Assembly (NCBI GenBank): GCA_015067675.1
Contig: SVMB01000014.1
Location: 1 to 53,151, forward strand
Length of the DNA stretch: 53,151 bases
From: Oscillospiraceae bacterium
Lineage (GTDB): Bacteria > Bacillota > Clostridia > Oscillospirales > QAMX01
Direction: 5' to 3'
Each line of letters opens with the position of its first letter. Position 1 is the first letter of the stretch. Position numbers and translations under genes: made by a program. The notes under the pieces are model-generated. The model was not told the DNA's origin. It did not search any database and saw only the letters and a list, made by a program, of their open reading frames with translations. Shown here piece after piece: positions 1 to 7,586 of the stretch.

Positions 1-829
1 TGATGGTGCAGTCATACATGCCGTGATGATCGAAGTAGCAGTCATGATCGTACAGGGTCTCGCCGTGGTCGGAGACGAAGACAACCAGGGTGTCCTCTTC
101 CAGGCCCAAGCCTTCCAGACGGGTCAGGATCTCCTGGATACAGGAATCCATATAGGCAACAGCGCCGTCATAGTTGGCGATGATGTAATCCTTATCGGTG
201 CAGCCGGGGGCAAACCAGCAGCGGAAGTAGTCGCAGAAGGGCTTGAAAGCGTAGACGGGCTCAAGGGACTTGTTATTGGGATCAAACTCGTCACCGCCGT
301 AGAAGATGCGATGGAAGGGTTCGGGAGGCAGATAGGGGGAGTGAGGATCCATGTGGCGCATGAACAGGAACCAGGGCTTATCCTCGGCAGCCAGACGCTC
401 AAGCTCGGGGATAGCAACGGCGTTCATGTTGCCGGCCTTGGGGGAACGACCCTTTTCCCAGGAACCCCAGTTTTCAAACTCGAGGTACTTATCAAAGCCG
501 CGGGAAGCAGGATTGGAGGTAAAGCCGATGCAGGTGGTGTTGTAACCGTTCTCACTGAGAACCTCGGCCAGAGTCTTGACGTTCTCCGGCAGGCCGCCCT
601 TATGGCGCAGAGCGACGACGTTGGTGCCGAAGCAGTCCAGACCGGTCAGCATGGAGGAGTAACCGGGGGTGGTGGGGATATGGGGAGACAGGCACTTGGC
701 GAAGGTAACGCCGCCTTCCAGATACTTGGAGATGTTGGGGGTGGTCAGACGGTTGTAGCCGTACAGGGACATATGGTCGGCACGCATGCTGTCGATACCG
801 AAGAACAGCAGATTGGGCTTCTTGCTCAT
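1..829 (-). CDS. Sulfatase-fold hydrolase (alkaline phosphatase superfamily), 3' end outside window
   Basis: The first 276 residues are visible; the gene runs off the left edge. The N-terminus has the metal-binding start of the sulfatase fold (FFGIDSMRADHM, Asp13) and later VSDHGE with a downstream DHHG, as expected for a sulfatase or phosphonate/phosphodiester hydrolase. The start at 829 follows AGGGAG. In the usual activation motif (C/S-x-P-x-R, then LTG) this protein reads TTPGY followed by SSMLTG, so Thr53 stands where the formylglycine precursor would be and Tyr57 replaces Arg. That fits a Thr nucleophile, as in nucleotide pyrophosphatase/phosphodiesterase relatives, better than a true sulfatase. 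It is the last visible gene of a minus-strand operon behind two sugar isomerase-like genes (gap 74 bp). There is no signal peptide, so it probably acts in the cytoplasm. The family is clear; the substrate is not. Confidence 0.85.
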   Translation of the reverse strand, partial: MSKKPNLLFFGIDSMRADHMSLYGYNRLTTPNISKYLEGGVTFAKCLSPHIPTTPGYSSMLTGLDCFGTNVVALRHKGGLPENVKTLAEVLSENGYNTTCIGFTSNPASRGFDKYLEFENWGSWEKGRSPKAGNMNAVAIPELERLAAEDKPWFLFMRHMDPHSPYLPPEPFHRIFYGGDEFDPNNKSLEPVYAFKPFCDYFRCWFAPGCTDKDYIIANYDGAVAYMDSCIQEILTRLEGLGLEEDTLVVFVSDHGETLYDHDCYFDHHGMYDCTI

Positions 830-903
830 GATGAAACTCCCTTCATAAATGTAAATATGTTAATGGGAATAACGGACGAAAGATGGAAAAAAGCGGAGAG
901 GGA

Positions 904-1701
904 TTAGCGGGCGTTCAGGCTCTTGAGGATGGCGTTCATGTAGCCATAGCTCTCAGCAGCGATGGTGCAGGCCTGAGCCAGGGTCTGGGAGGGTCCAATG
1001 ACCTCGAGGGAGACGGGGCCGTCGTAATTGGCGTCAACGAGAGCCTTGAAGTAACCGGCCAGGTCGATGTCGCCGCGGCCGCAGGCCTGCATGGGGGGCA
1101 GACCCGGATTCTGCTGGCGGCCCTTGCAGTCACGGATATGCACGTGCTTGACGCGGCTGATGACGGCAGGCAGCGCCTCGGCGGGATTCTCACCGGCGCG
1201 GTAGATGTGGCTGGGATCCATGTCGATGCCGAAGGCTTCGCTGGTGATGCCCTGCATGGCAGCCAGGGTGGTGGGGGTGTTGTAGATGGCGGCGCCAACG
1301 TGAGCCTTGGTGCACAGGGTGATGCCGTAACCCTTGGCCATCTCGGCCAGGTTCTGCAGGCTCTCAATGGAATGCTTCAGGTCTTCCTCATCGTCACTCT
1401 TGCCGCCGGGGCCGACGTTGATGACCGGAATTTCCAGCTCGACAGCGGCTTCGAACGCCTTGCGCAGACGGTCGGGATCCTGGCTGGCGACTTCGCTGGA
1501 GAGGATCTTCATGCCGGTGAAGTTGAGGCAGGCCTTGATGTAGGCCTTCTGCTCACGCCAGTTTTCGGGATCCAGATGCTCGCACATACCCTTGATGGCG
1601 GAGATCTCAACGCCGTCATAACCGGCAGCGGCGATGGCGGTACAGGCTTCACCGAAGGTGAAATCCTTGAACAGAACCGTATTGACACCCAGTTTAATCA
1701 T
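904..1701 (-). CDS. Sugar phosphate isomerase/epimerase (AP endonuclease family 2 TIM barrel)
   Basis: This 265-aa protein has the length and pattern of the xylose-isomerase-like TIM barrel family, which includes IolE, IolI and tagatose 3-epimerase relatives. It starts MIKLGVNTVLF. Metal-binding-type segments are visible, such as VEISAIKG, a FGIDMDPSHIYRAGENP stretch, VKHVHIRDCKG and VSLEVIGP, which supply the usual Glu/Asp/His ligands. The start at 1701 follows AAGGAGCGATACAT. It lies 37 bp after the related gene 1739-2572 and 74 bp before the sulfatase-fold gene, so the three form one transcript. The exact sugar is unknown; these proteins usually isomerise or epimerise ketoses or inositol derivatives in the cytoplasm. 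Confidence 0.85.
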   Translation of the reverse strand: MIKLGVNTVLFKDFTFGEACTAIAAAGYDGVEISAIKGMCEHLDPENWREQKAYIKACLNFTGMKILSSEVASQDPDRLRKAFEAAVELEIPVINVGPGGKSDDEEDLKHSIESLQNLAEMAKGYGITLCTKAHVGAAIYNTPTTLAAMQGITSEAFGIDMDPSHIYRAGENPAEALPAVISRVKHVHIRDCKGRQQNPGLPPMQACGRGDIDLAGYFKALVDANYDGPVSLEVIGPSQTLAQACTIAAESYGYMNAILKSLNAR

Positions 1702-1738
1702 ATGTATCGCTCCTTACTGATTTATCATCCAAACCGTA

Positions 1739-2572
1739 TCACAGCAGCTTCTTTGCGACTTCGTCGAACGCCTGCACACGGTCATAGATTTCCTTTGCAT
1801 TATCGGCCTTTGCGTATTCCAGAATGAAGGGCGTACCCTCGTTATGCTGATGATACAGCGACAGGAAGTGCGTCCAGGAAATATCGCCGTCGCCCACACA
1901 GCGGCCGAAGGTATCATTGACCTTGCGGTCCTTGCCGTGGAAATAGGCCACGTTTTCCGACATGTAATAGAACATATCCTCTTCCGAGGAATTGGCGATG
2001 AGATTGGCAGGATCCAGCAGGAATTTAAGCCTTTCTGAGCCAATCTGCTCGTGCAGATCGGCTGCACGCTTGGCAGAAGGCACCACGTCGAGCACGCAGC
2101 ACTCCAGCGCCACGTACACATCGTACTCGTCGGCATACTCGCAGAGCTTCTTCAGCGAATCCTTCAGCAGATCAAAGCGGGATTCATAGCAGTCGGAGTT
2201 GACGCCGCGCTGATGGGGGATGAAGCCGCACTCGGTGGGCAGGATTTTGATGCCGTTTTTGGCAGCCAGCTCCATATGGCGGCGATAGTAGTCAAGATTT
2301 GCCTGACGCTCGGCCTCATCCGGCTCGATGAGGTTTGTAAAGACGCCAAAGGCGGGCACTTCGATGCCGGTCTGACGGTAAGTGGCCACGATTTCGGCAA
2401 AGCGCTCATCCGAGAGACCGGAAAGATCGCTGCGGCCGTTGTAGACCCAGAATTGGGAGTCGGACTGGGACAGACACAGCTCCGTACAGGTAAAACCGAT
2501 GCCGTGCATGGCGGCAGCCGCCTCGGCATTGGTCATGCCCGAAAAACTGCGGGTTGTGATACCGATATCCAT
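1739..2572 (-). CDS. Sugar phosphate isomerase/epimerase-like TIM barrel protein
   Basis: This 277-aa protein belongs to the same barrel superfamily as its downstream neighbour. Visible features are MDIGITTRSFSG at the N-terminus, a KILPTECGFIPH segment, VALECCVLD, a LKFLLDPANLI stretch and YFHGKDRK, which resemble the metal-binding strands of xylose-isomerase-like proteins. The reading frame is open further upstream to 2635, but the ATG at 2572 is preceded by GAGGAGGG at good spacing, and the promoter at 2607-2635 lies inside the longer version, so 2572 is the start. It is the first gene of the isomerase, isomerase, sulfatase-fold operon. The two isomerase-like genes are clearly diverged and may act on different intermediates. 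The substrate is unknown. Confidence 0.85.
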   Translation of the reverse strand: MDIGITTRSFSGMTNAEAAAAMHGIGFTCTELCLSQSDSQFWVYNGRSDLSGLSDERFAEIVATYRQTGIEVPAFGVFTNLIEPDEAERQANLDYYRRHMELAAKNGIKILPTECGFIPHQRGVNSDCYESRFDLLKDSLKKLCEYADEYDVYVALECCVLDVVPSAKRAADLHEQIGSERLKFLLDPANLIANSSEEDMFYYMSENVAYFHGKDRKVNDTFGRCVGDGDISWTHFLSLYHQHNEGTPFILEYAKADNAKEIYDRVQAFDEVAKKLL

Positions 2573-2606
2573 AAAAACCCTCCTCGATACACGATTGTCC
2601 AGAATC

Positions 2607-2635
2607 AGTATAAACGAATACGCAGCAAATTGCAA
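2607..2635 (-). promoter_or_regulatory. Sigma-A promoter of the isomerase/sulfatase operon
   Basis: On the minus strand: TTGCAA (2635-2630), 17-bp spacer, TATACT (2612-2607), 35 bp before the start codon at 2572. Confidence 0.7.
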
Positions 2636-2750
2636 TCATCCCGGAAAGATTTTTTCGATATTCTGGTGCAAACTGCAAAATCCATTGGCGGATTGGTCAA
2701 ATGGATATCGGACTCGTGTGCAGGCCGCCGTTTCGTGAATTCGGTGGCGC

Positions 2751-3128
2751 TTACAGTACATTTTCCAGCCGCAGGCATTCGGTATCGATGAGCATACGCA
2801 GGCATCTCCCGACCGAGCGTAGTTCCGACACCAGCTCCGGATTCTCCGCCTGTGCATGCCCCATCGCAGTTTCCAGCCCTAAACTCACCGGATCAAGGCT
2901 CTTGTGCGGCATCACCGCGCAGAACCAGACCGCATGCCGTTCCCATTTTGCTCCCAGCGCCTCAATCAGCCGCATACTCTCGGCATACTCCTCCCGTCTG
3001 GCAGCTTCCGCCGCCTGCAGCGCCGTCGCCTCCATATCCTCCAGAATCCCGCACACATACACCATGTTCCACCAGCACAGTCCCGCAATCACCGCCAGCA
3101 GCACCAGCGCCAGCGCAATATATCTCAT
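2751..3128 (-). CDS. DUF4363 family membrane-anchored protein
   Basis: This 125-aa protein has one N-terminal membrane segment (MRYIALALVLLAVIAGLCWW) followed by a soluble helical region, the layout of the DUF4363 family. In Clostridia and Bacilli, DUF4363 genes are usual partners of YetF/DUF421 genes, often with spore-associated functions, and here it follows the DUF421 gene with a 4-bp ATGA overlap. The start at 3128 has GAGGAGGG upstream; the frame stays open for 15 more codons inside the preceding gene but without a ribosome binding site. Probably an outward-facing or membrane-bound helical protein working with YetF. Biochemical role unknown. Confidence 0.8.
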   Translation of the reverse strand: MRYIALALVLLAVIAGLCWWNMVYVCGILEDMEATALQAAEAARREEYAESMRLIEALGAKWERHAVWFCAVMPHKSLDPVSLGLETAMGHAQAENPELVSELRSVGRCLRMLIDTECLRLENVL

Positions 3129-3832
3129 ACGCCCTCCTCCTTTTCCTGCTCCTTTCTGCACACCTTCGGCCACAGCACCACGCCTTCCCGGTCATCCACC
3201 GTCAGCAGCAGTACCTGCGAGGGTTTACCCAGTCCGTGCGCTGACAGCACCTTGTGCAGCCACGCTTCATCGTGTCCGCTCATGCGCAGATTTGCCCGTA
3301 TCAGCGTTCCCTGCGCGATGATCGTCGTATAGTGTCCCGGCTCATATTCAGCGGAGGTACCGGTTCCGGCATAGGACAGCGGCCGCTGATCGGGTTTGAG
3401 CAGCACGCTGAGCTGTCCGTTGGTTTCAAGGATCGCCGTGCTCACGGATCCGGGGTCAAACACACCTTTGAGCCGCAGTTCCTCCGCCAGTTCCGCTGCG
3501 CTGATGCGCAGAGAGGCCAGTTTTTTGCGATCCGGCTCGCCCCGATGAATGAGAAAGTCCGGCTTTCCGCACAGGATGCTGCGCGCACGCAGGGACGCGG
3601 CGCACAATGCGCTGGACAGCATCTCCGCGCACAGCAGCGTCAGGATCGGGATGATTCCGTAGGCCAGCGGTATCCCGAAATCCTGCATCGGCACCGTCGC
3701 CACCTCGGACACCATAATGGTGATAACCAGCTCCGCCGGCTGCAGCTGCCCCACCTGCCTTTTGCCCATGAAACGCAGCGCGGCGGTGATGATTACGTAA
3801 AGAATCAGTGTGCGAACGAAGCCTGTCAGCAT
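3125..3832 (-). CDS. YetF/DUF421 family membrane protein
   Basis: This 235-aa protein has the usual DUF421 arrangement. Three hydrophobic N-terminal helices carry the signature FMGKRQVGQLQPAELVITIMVSEVA, and a soluble C-terminal part contains the typical GKPDFLIHRGEPDRKKLASLRISAAELAEELRLKG region. The family is widespread in spore-formers (YetF, YdfR, SpoVAEA-neighbour types), and YetF has been linked to spore germination. The start at 3832 follows GGAGAG. It overlaps DUF4363 by 4 bp, so the two are translationally coupled. The gene diverges from yajC, sharing a 111-bp intergenic region. Confidence 0.85.
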   Translation of the reverse strand: MLTGFVRTLILYVIITAALRFMGKRQVGQLQPAELVITIMVSEVATVPMQDFGIPLAYGIIPILTLLCAEMLSSALCAASLRARSILCGKPDFLIHRGEPDRKKLASLRISAAELAEELRLKGVFDPGSVSTAILETNGQLSVLLKPDQRPLSYAGTGTSAEYEPGHYTTIIAQGTLIRANLRMSGHDEAWLHKVLSAHGLGKPSQVLLLTVDDREGVVLWPKVCRKEQEKEEGV

Positions 3833-3881
3833 ATTCTTCTCTCTCCTTCGGAAAACTTTTTTGTAAAAATGCAGGAAAGAC

Positions 3882-3910
3882 TTGTAAAGTGCGTGAAAAA
3901 CCTGTATAAT
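3882..3910 (+). promoter_or_regulatory. Sigma-A promoter of yajC
   Basis: TTGTAA (3882-3887), 17-bp spacer, TATAAT (3905-3910), 33 bp before the yajC start codon. Confidence 0.75.
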
Positions 3911-3943
3911 ACAATTTGTGAATTTATACGGAGGTGTACCTGT

Positions 3944-4273
3944 ATGCTCAATCTGTTCCCCGCTCTGAACCTGATGGAGGCCGCTGCCGCCGATCCCACC
4001 ATGGCCATGATCGTCCAGATTCTTCCCTTCGTTGTGCTCATCGTCGTGTTCTACTTCATGCTCATCCGTCCCCAGCGCAAGAAGGAGAAGGAAGAGAACA
4101 ACATGCGCAACAGCCTGGAAGTCGGCGACGTGATCACCACCCGCGGCGGTATTGTCGGTACCGTCAGCGGCATCAAGGATGATGTCATCACCATCGAGAC
4201 CGGCGCCAACAAGGTCCGCATCACCATCCAGCGCTGGGCCGTCGCTTCCCGCGAGGAGAAGCTGTCCAACTAA
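3944..4273 (+). CDS. yajC: Preprotein translocase subunit YajC
   Basis: This 109-aa protein is a standard YajC: one membrane helix (IVQILPFVVLIVVFYFMLIRPQ), the conserved FMLIRPQRKKEKE that follows it, and the small soluble domain with LEVGDVITTRGGIVGTVSGIKDD. YajC is an accessory subunit of the SecDF-YajC complex that assists Sec translocation at the membrane. The ATG at 3944 follows GAGGTG and a good promoter, although the frame is open much further upstream as an antisense shadow of yetF. The usual neighbours secD/secF and tgt are absent; instead a TIGR04086 protein follows, a common arrangement in Clostridia. Confidence 0.95.
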   Translation: MLNLFPALNLMEAAAADPTMAMIVQILPFVVLIVVFYFMLIRPQRKKEKEENNMRNSLEVGDVITTRGGIVGTVSGIKDDVITIETGANKVRITIQRWAVASREEKLSN

Positions 4274-4290
4274 AGCTCATCCATGAAAAG

Positions 4291-4339
4291 AATGATTCCC
4301 CCGATTGGTGCATATGATGTACCAAAAGGGGGAATTATT
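4291..4339 (+). promoter_or_regulatory. Long hairpin covering the Shine-Dalgarno of the TIGR04086 gene
   Basis: AATGATTCCCCC (4291-4302) pairs with GGGGGAATTATT (4328-4339), with one G-U pair; inside it GGTGCA (4307-4312) pairs with TGTACC (4318-4323). The GGGGG arm is the ribosome binding site of the gene starting at 4342. It may be a leaky yajC terminator or a translational switch. Confidence 0.6.
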
Positions 4340-4341
4340 TT

Positions 4342-4737
4342 ATGCAGGCAACGGATACAGGCTTTGTGAAGCATCTTCCGCGGATGGCTCTGTGCGCAGC
4401 GGGCGGTCTTGCGCTGACCCTGGCGGTGATGTATCTGTCGGCGGTGCTGACCGCGTCGGGAGCCGCCGGAGCAGGGCAGGCAACGGCAATGGTGGCGGGA
4501 AGCTGCTCTGCCGGGACTCTGGCGGCAGGCTTTTTCGCAGCCCGTCCGATCATGCGGCAGATTCTGCCCATCGGCTTGACCACAGGCGGATTTTACGTGG
4601 TACTGCTGCTGGTAATCGGCGCGCTGTTTTTCCCGGGTACGCTGCCGACCGGCGGCGTGGCTCCCGTATGCGCAGCAGCGCTGGCAGGCGCCTGTCTGGG
4701 GGCACTGTGTGCAAGCATACTGCCCAGGCGGCGATAG
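4342..4737 (+). CDS. TIGR04086 family membrane protein
   Basis: This 131-aa protein is almost entirely hydrophobic, with about four membrane helices (residues about 17-38, 46-65, 74-94, 104-124) and short Gly/Ala-rich loops. That layout, the length and the position after yajC match the TIGR04086 (YrzE-like) family of Clostridia and Bacilli. No enzymatic motif is visible and the function is unknown. The ATG at 4342 is preceded by AAGGGGG, which sits in a long hairpin. It is convergent with the next gene, and a strong bidirectional terminator separates them. Confidence 0.8.
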   Translation: MQATDTGFVKHLPRMALCAAGGLALTLAVMYLSAVLTASGAAGAGQATAMVAGSCSAGTLAAGFFAARPIMRQILPIGLTTGGFYVVLLLVIGALFFPGTLPTGGVAPVCAAALAGACLGALCASILPRRR

Positions 4738-4743
4738 ATACAT

Positions 4744-4785
4744 AAAGGGCTGCAAATCTCTGAAACCGAAGATTTGCAGCCCTTT
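4744..4785. terminator. Bidirectional intrinsic terminator
   Basis: A perfect 16-bp stem, AAAGGGCTGCAAATCT (4744-4759) with its complement at 4770-4785, lies between convergent genes; short T tracts are present on both sides. Confidence 0.85.
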
Positions 4786-4799
4786 TGGCGTCCATGCAC

Positions 4800-5699
4800 T
4801 TATTTCAGCGTTACTTTGTTGACCGGATCGAAAACGAAGAAGCCGATGCCGCCGTCAAACGTATTGCCCCGTGCCAGATGATCGGCGTAGGCACGGCGCA
4901 GGGAGGTATCTCTGGGCAGCTTCTCCGGCGGCAGCTCATGGGCTGCGCCGAATACGCGCCAGAGGCTGCTGTTGGTGGGATTATCGTAGGTGGCAACCAG
5001 CCTGAAATCGTCCATAAACGACACGATATTGGACTTTTCACCCAGCAGCTCCCGGTTTGCGGGATTGAGGAGCCACGTGCCGCAGCGAAACAGCGGTTCT
5101 TTTCCTTCGAAGGCATCCTTGAAAAAGTAATAGGCCATCTCATAGGATGCAAGGCGGGAAGCCTTGTCAAAGGGCTTACCCGACGACGGAATATGAACGC
5201 TGATATACAGATCGCCCTGCGTGACGGTTCTGCCGCCGATGGTCATATCCTCGCCCTTGTACTCGCCGGTGTTATAGAACAGTCTTCCCATACCGAAAAC
5301 TCTCAGATGAAAGATCGAATAGAACCATCCCGGCGAGAAAATGCCCCAGATGCCGTACACGTCAACGCATTCTTTTGCCTTGGTGTACATATCCTCGATG
5401 GCGGTATCGTACATATGCTCCGGGAAACCGGCCTCGCGGTACTTTTCACGAAGCTCCTCTGTCAGGCAGATGTAAAAGAGCAGCTTTGCCGTATGGAAGT
5501 TTACGCCCGTCTCCCGGCACAGCAGATCAAGCGGGCTTCCTTCCAGATCCAGATTGAGCTCCGTGTCTACATAAAAGCGTTCCAGAAACGTCAGAAACGT
5601 CGGGTTATCCTTCAAGACCTCGTAGGCTCCCAGCACCGCCTCTGCCGCTTCCTGCGGGTAGTGATTCTTAGTCAGAAAATCGCAAATCAGCTTTTTCAT
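4800..5699 (-). CDS. Acyltransferase-like protein (N-acyltransferase N-terminal plus GNAT-like C-terminal domain type)
   Basis: A 299-aa cytoplasmic protein. The C-terminal half shows a beta-rich pattern (FHLRVFGMGRLFY, GDLYISVHIPSSG) followed by WLLNP, SNIVSFMDDFRL and a WRVFG segment. These are shared with the paralogue at 13336-14433 and with Clostridia proteins annotated as acyltransferase domain-containing (NAT_N/GNAT_C); I assign that family from memory. No catalytic residue can be named. The ATG at 5699 has GAGGA at 7-nt spacing; an in-frame ATG at 5723 has no clear ribosome binding site. The gene follows D-aminoacylase by a few bases, so the two are one operon: one removes N-acyl groups and the other may add them. 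Confidence 0.65.
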   Translation of the reverse strand: MKKLICDFLTKNHYPQEAAEAVLGAYEVLKDNPTFLTFLERFYVDTELNLDLEGSPLDLLCRETGVNFHTAKLLFYICLTEELREKYREAGFPEHMYDTAIEDMYTKAKECVDVYGIWGIFSPGWFYSIFHLRVFGMGRLFYNTGEYKGEDMTIGGRTVTQGDLYISVHIPSSGKPFDKASRLASYEMAYYFFKDAFEGKEPLFRCGTWLLNPANRELLGEKSNIVSFMDDFRLVATYDNPTNSSLWRVFGAAHELPPEKLPRDTSLRRAYADHLARGNTFDGGIGFFVFDPVNKVTLK

Positions 5700-5726
5700 A
5701 CGCTTATCCTCATTATCAGCCATGTG

Positions 5727-7310
5727 TTATCTGCCGTGCCGCAGAATCTGCCCCGGACGGGCGTCGGTGATCTGTCCGTCCTCCACGATGACCTGTCCGG
5801 CAACGATGACCTTTTCGATGCCCCGGGGCCTGGAATAGGGATTGAGATAATCGCCGGTCTGGCAGACGGTGTTCCAGTCAAAGATCGTGATATCCGCCGC
5901 CTTGCCCGCTTCCAGAATGCCGCGGTCGGTGATCCCCAGCGTTGCCGCGGGCACGCCGGTCATCTTGCGCACCGCAGCTTCCAGCGGCAGCAGTTTTTTA
6001 TCCCGCATGAGCTCCAGCGCGTGAGGGAAGGTTGCAAAGCTGCGCGGATGGGGACGGGTCAGCTTATTGATATCCGGGTCGTAGCTGTAGTTATAGCCGT
6101 CACTGCCCACGGCGATATCGGGACGGGCAAGGATGCGCTCCACGTCCTGCTCATACTGGGCAAAGTAGATGCCGCTGCAGCTGCCCTCGTTGCGGATGAG
6201 CAGCTCCCGCACCGTATCCAGTGCGGACATGCCGAACTTCTCCATCATGTCCGCGATCATCAGGCCTTCCCATTCGGGATATCTCCCGTGGGTATTGGCG
6301 ATCATCACGCGATGAATGCCGCCGCGGCTTTCAAGCTCCGCCAGCAGCTCCTCGGCCAGGGTTCCCTCGGGATTCTTCACCCGTTCCAGCAGAGCTTCCC
6401 GGCCGCCGCTGTGAGCCCACTTGGGCACCAGCGCAGAAAGCCCCGTATAGGATGCGTCATAGGGATACTGATCGCAGTCGATGCGCAGGCCCTCTGCCCG
6501 GGCATTGTCCACCATCTCAAGAAGCCGCGCAGACTGCCCCCAGAGGGATTTGGTCATGATCTTGAAGTGAGAAATCTCCACATGCACGCCGGTACGCCGT
6601 GCAACACCGATCATCTCCTCCAGCGCCTCAAAGACCCGCTTGCCCTCATTGCGCATATGCACCGACACCACGCCGTCATGCTTTGCCACAACCTCTGCCA
6701 TCGCGTCCAGCTCCGGCGTCCCGGCAAATGCGCTGGGCGGATAGATCAGACCCAGCGACATACCAAAGGCGCCGTCGGTGAGTTCCCGGTCCAGCAGTTC
6801 CGCCATCGCGGCAAGCTCTGCCTCCGACGGGTCGCGGTTATCCAGGCCCACGACGCAGGAACGCAGATTGCTGTGGCCGACGAGGGTACCGTAGTTGGTG
6901 GAATGGCCGTGGTCAGCCGCGGCACGCGCATAGGTTTCGGTCCCGATAAAGCTGCCGTCAGCGGGAAATCCCAGCTTCCCGGCGGCATAACGGCTCAGAG
7001 TACCGGCGCCGTCATGTATGGTGGGTACCGGCGCACCGCCGCAGTTGCCCACCAATTCAAAGGTCACGCCCTGATAGAGCTTACTCTCCGGGAGCCACTC
7101 GGCAATGGGCATGAGATCCGAGTGGGAATGGATATCCAGAAAGCCGGGAGCCACCACCAGACCCTGTGCGTCAATCTCTCGCGCGGCCTTTTCGGCAATT
7201 TCCGGCTCTATACGTGCGATTTTCCCATCTTTAACGCCAATATCGGCATGATATGCAGTTTGTCCCGTTCCGTCGGCAATCAGGCCGCCCCGAATGATCA
7301 GATCCAGCAT
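5727..7310 (-). CDS. N-acyl-D-amino-acid deacylase (D-aminoacylase), amidohydrolase superfamily
   Basis: A 527-aa protein, normal for the family. It has the N-terminal composite beta domain (LIIRGGLIADGTG), the metal motif APGFLDIHSHSD (His61, His63) and the family-specific ELVGNCGGAP segment, whose Cys is the metal-bridging residue in characterised D-aminoacylases. Later come HVEISHFKI, VMIANTHG and the IAVGSDGYN Asp, then a C-terminal amidohydrolase tail (LGITDRGILEAGKAADITIFD). It should hydrolyse N-acyl-D-amino acids in the cytoplasm; related members act on dihydroorotate- or dipeptide-like substrates, so the substrate is inferred. It has its own promoter and is followed 3-27 bp later by the acyltransferase-like gene. 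Confidence 0.9.
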   Translation of the reverse strand: MLDLIIRGGLIADGTGQTAYHADIGVKDGKIARIEPEIAEKAAREIDAQGLVVAPGFLDIHSHSDLMPIAEWLPESKLYQGVTFELVGNCGGAPVPTIHDGAGTLSRYAAGKLGFPADGSFIGTETYARAAADHGHSTNYGTLVGHSNLRSCVVGLDNRDPSEAELAAMAELLDRELTDGAFGMSLGLIYPPSAFAGTPELDAMAEVVAKHDGVVSVHMRNEGKRVFEALEEMIGVARRTGVHVEISHFKIMTKSLWGQSARLLEMVDNARAEGLRIDCDQYPYDASYTGLSALVPKWAHSGGREALLERVKNPEGTLAEELLAELESRGGIHRVMIANTHGRYPEWEGLMIADMMEKFGMSALDTVRELLIRNEGSCSGIYFAQYEQDVERILARPDIAVGSDGYNYSYDPDINKLTRPHPRSFATFPHALELMRDKKLLPLEAAVRKMTGVPAATLGITDRGILEAGKAADITIFDWNTVCQTGDYLNPYSRPRGIEKVIVAGQVIVEDGQITDARPGQILRHGR

Positions 7311-7349
7311 GTTTTGACCTCCGCAGCTTTGTTTTGGTTTGTTGTGACC

Positions 7350-7378
7350 AGTATAACACAGTCATCTCATGCCTTCAA
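7350..7378 (-). promoter_or_regulatory. Sigma-A promoter of the D-aminoacylase operon
   Basis: Minus strand: TTGAAG (7378-7373), 17-bp spacer, TATACT (7355-7350). Confidence 0.75.
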
Positions 7379-7473
7379 GTAAAGAATGGCTCAGGAACGT
7401 TTGAAGATCGGTCAAAACAAGGCGGTTTTCTTCTGATTACAGGCCTTGGCTCCACTGTACGCAAAACTCTGTC

Positions 7474-7502
7474 TTGTGCGGTGCAGATTTGTATGGTATA
7501 CT
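7474..7502 (+). promoter_or_regulatory. Sigma-A promoter of the glycosidase/nucleoside hydrolase operon
   Basis: TTGTGC (7474-7479), 17-bp spacer, TATACT (7497-7502). It is divergent from the D-aminoacylase promoter; nothing else is seen in the 276-bp gap. Confidence 0.75.
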
Positions 7503-7586
7503 GACCTTGAATCCAAATGTTTTGCATTTATGCACTGGCAAAAACGCTTCTGACCTTAAAATTGCCTGAAAAGGAGAGAGAATATC

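Noticed and set aside
4785-7382. An 865-codon open frame antisense to D-aminoacylase and its neighbour
   Set aside because: It has no ribosome site or motif. Opposite real genes with G/C-rich third positions, long antisense frames arise by chance; the D-aminoacylase strand has full family motifs.
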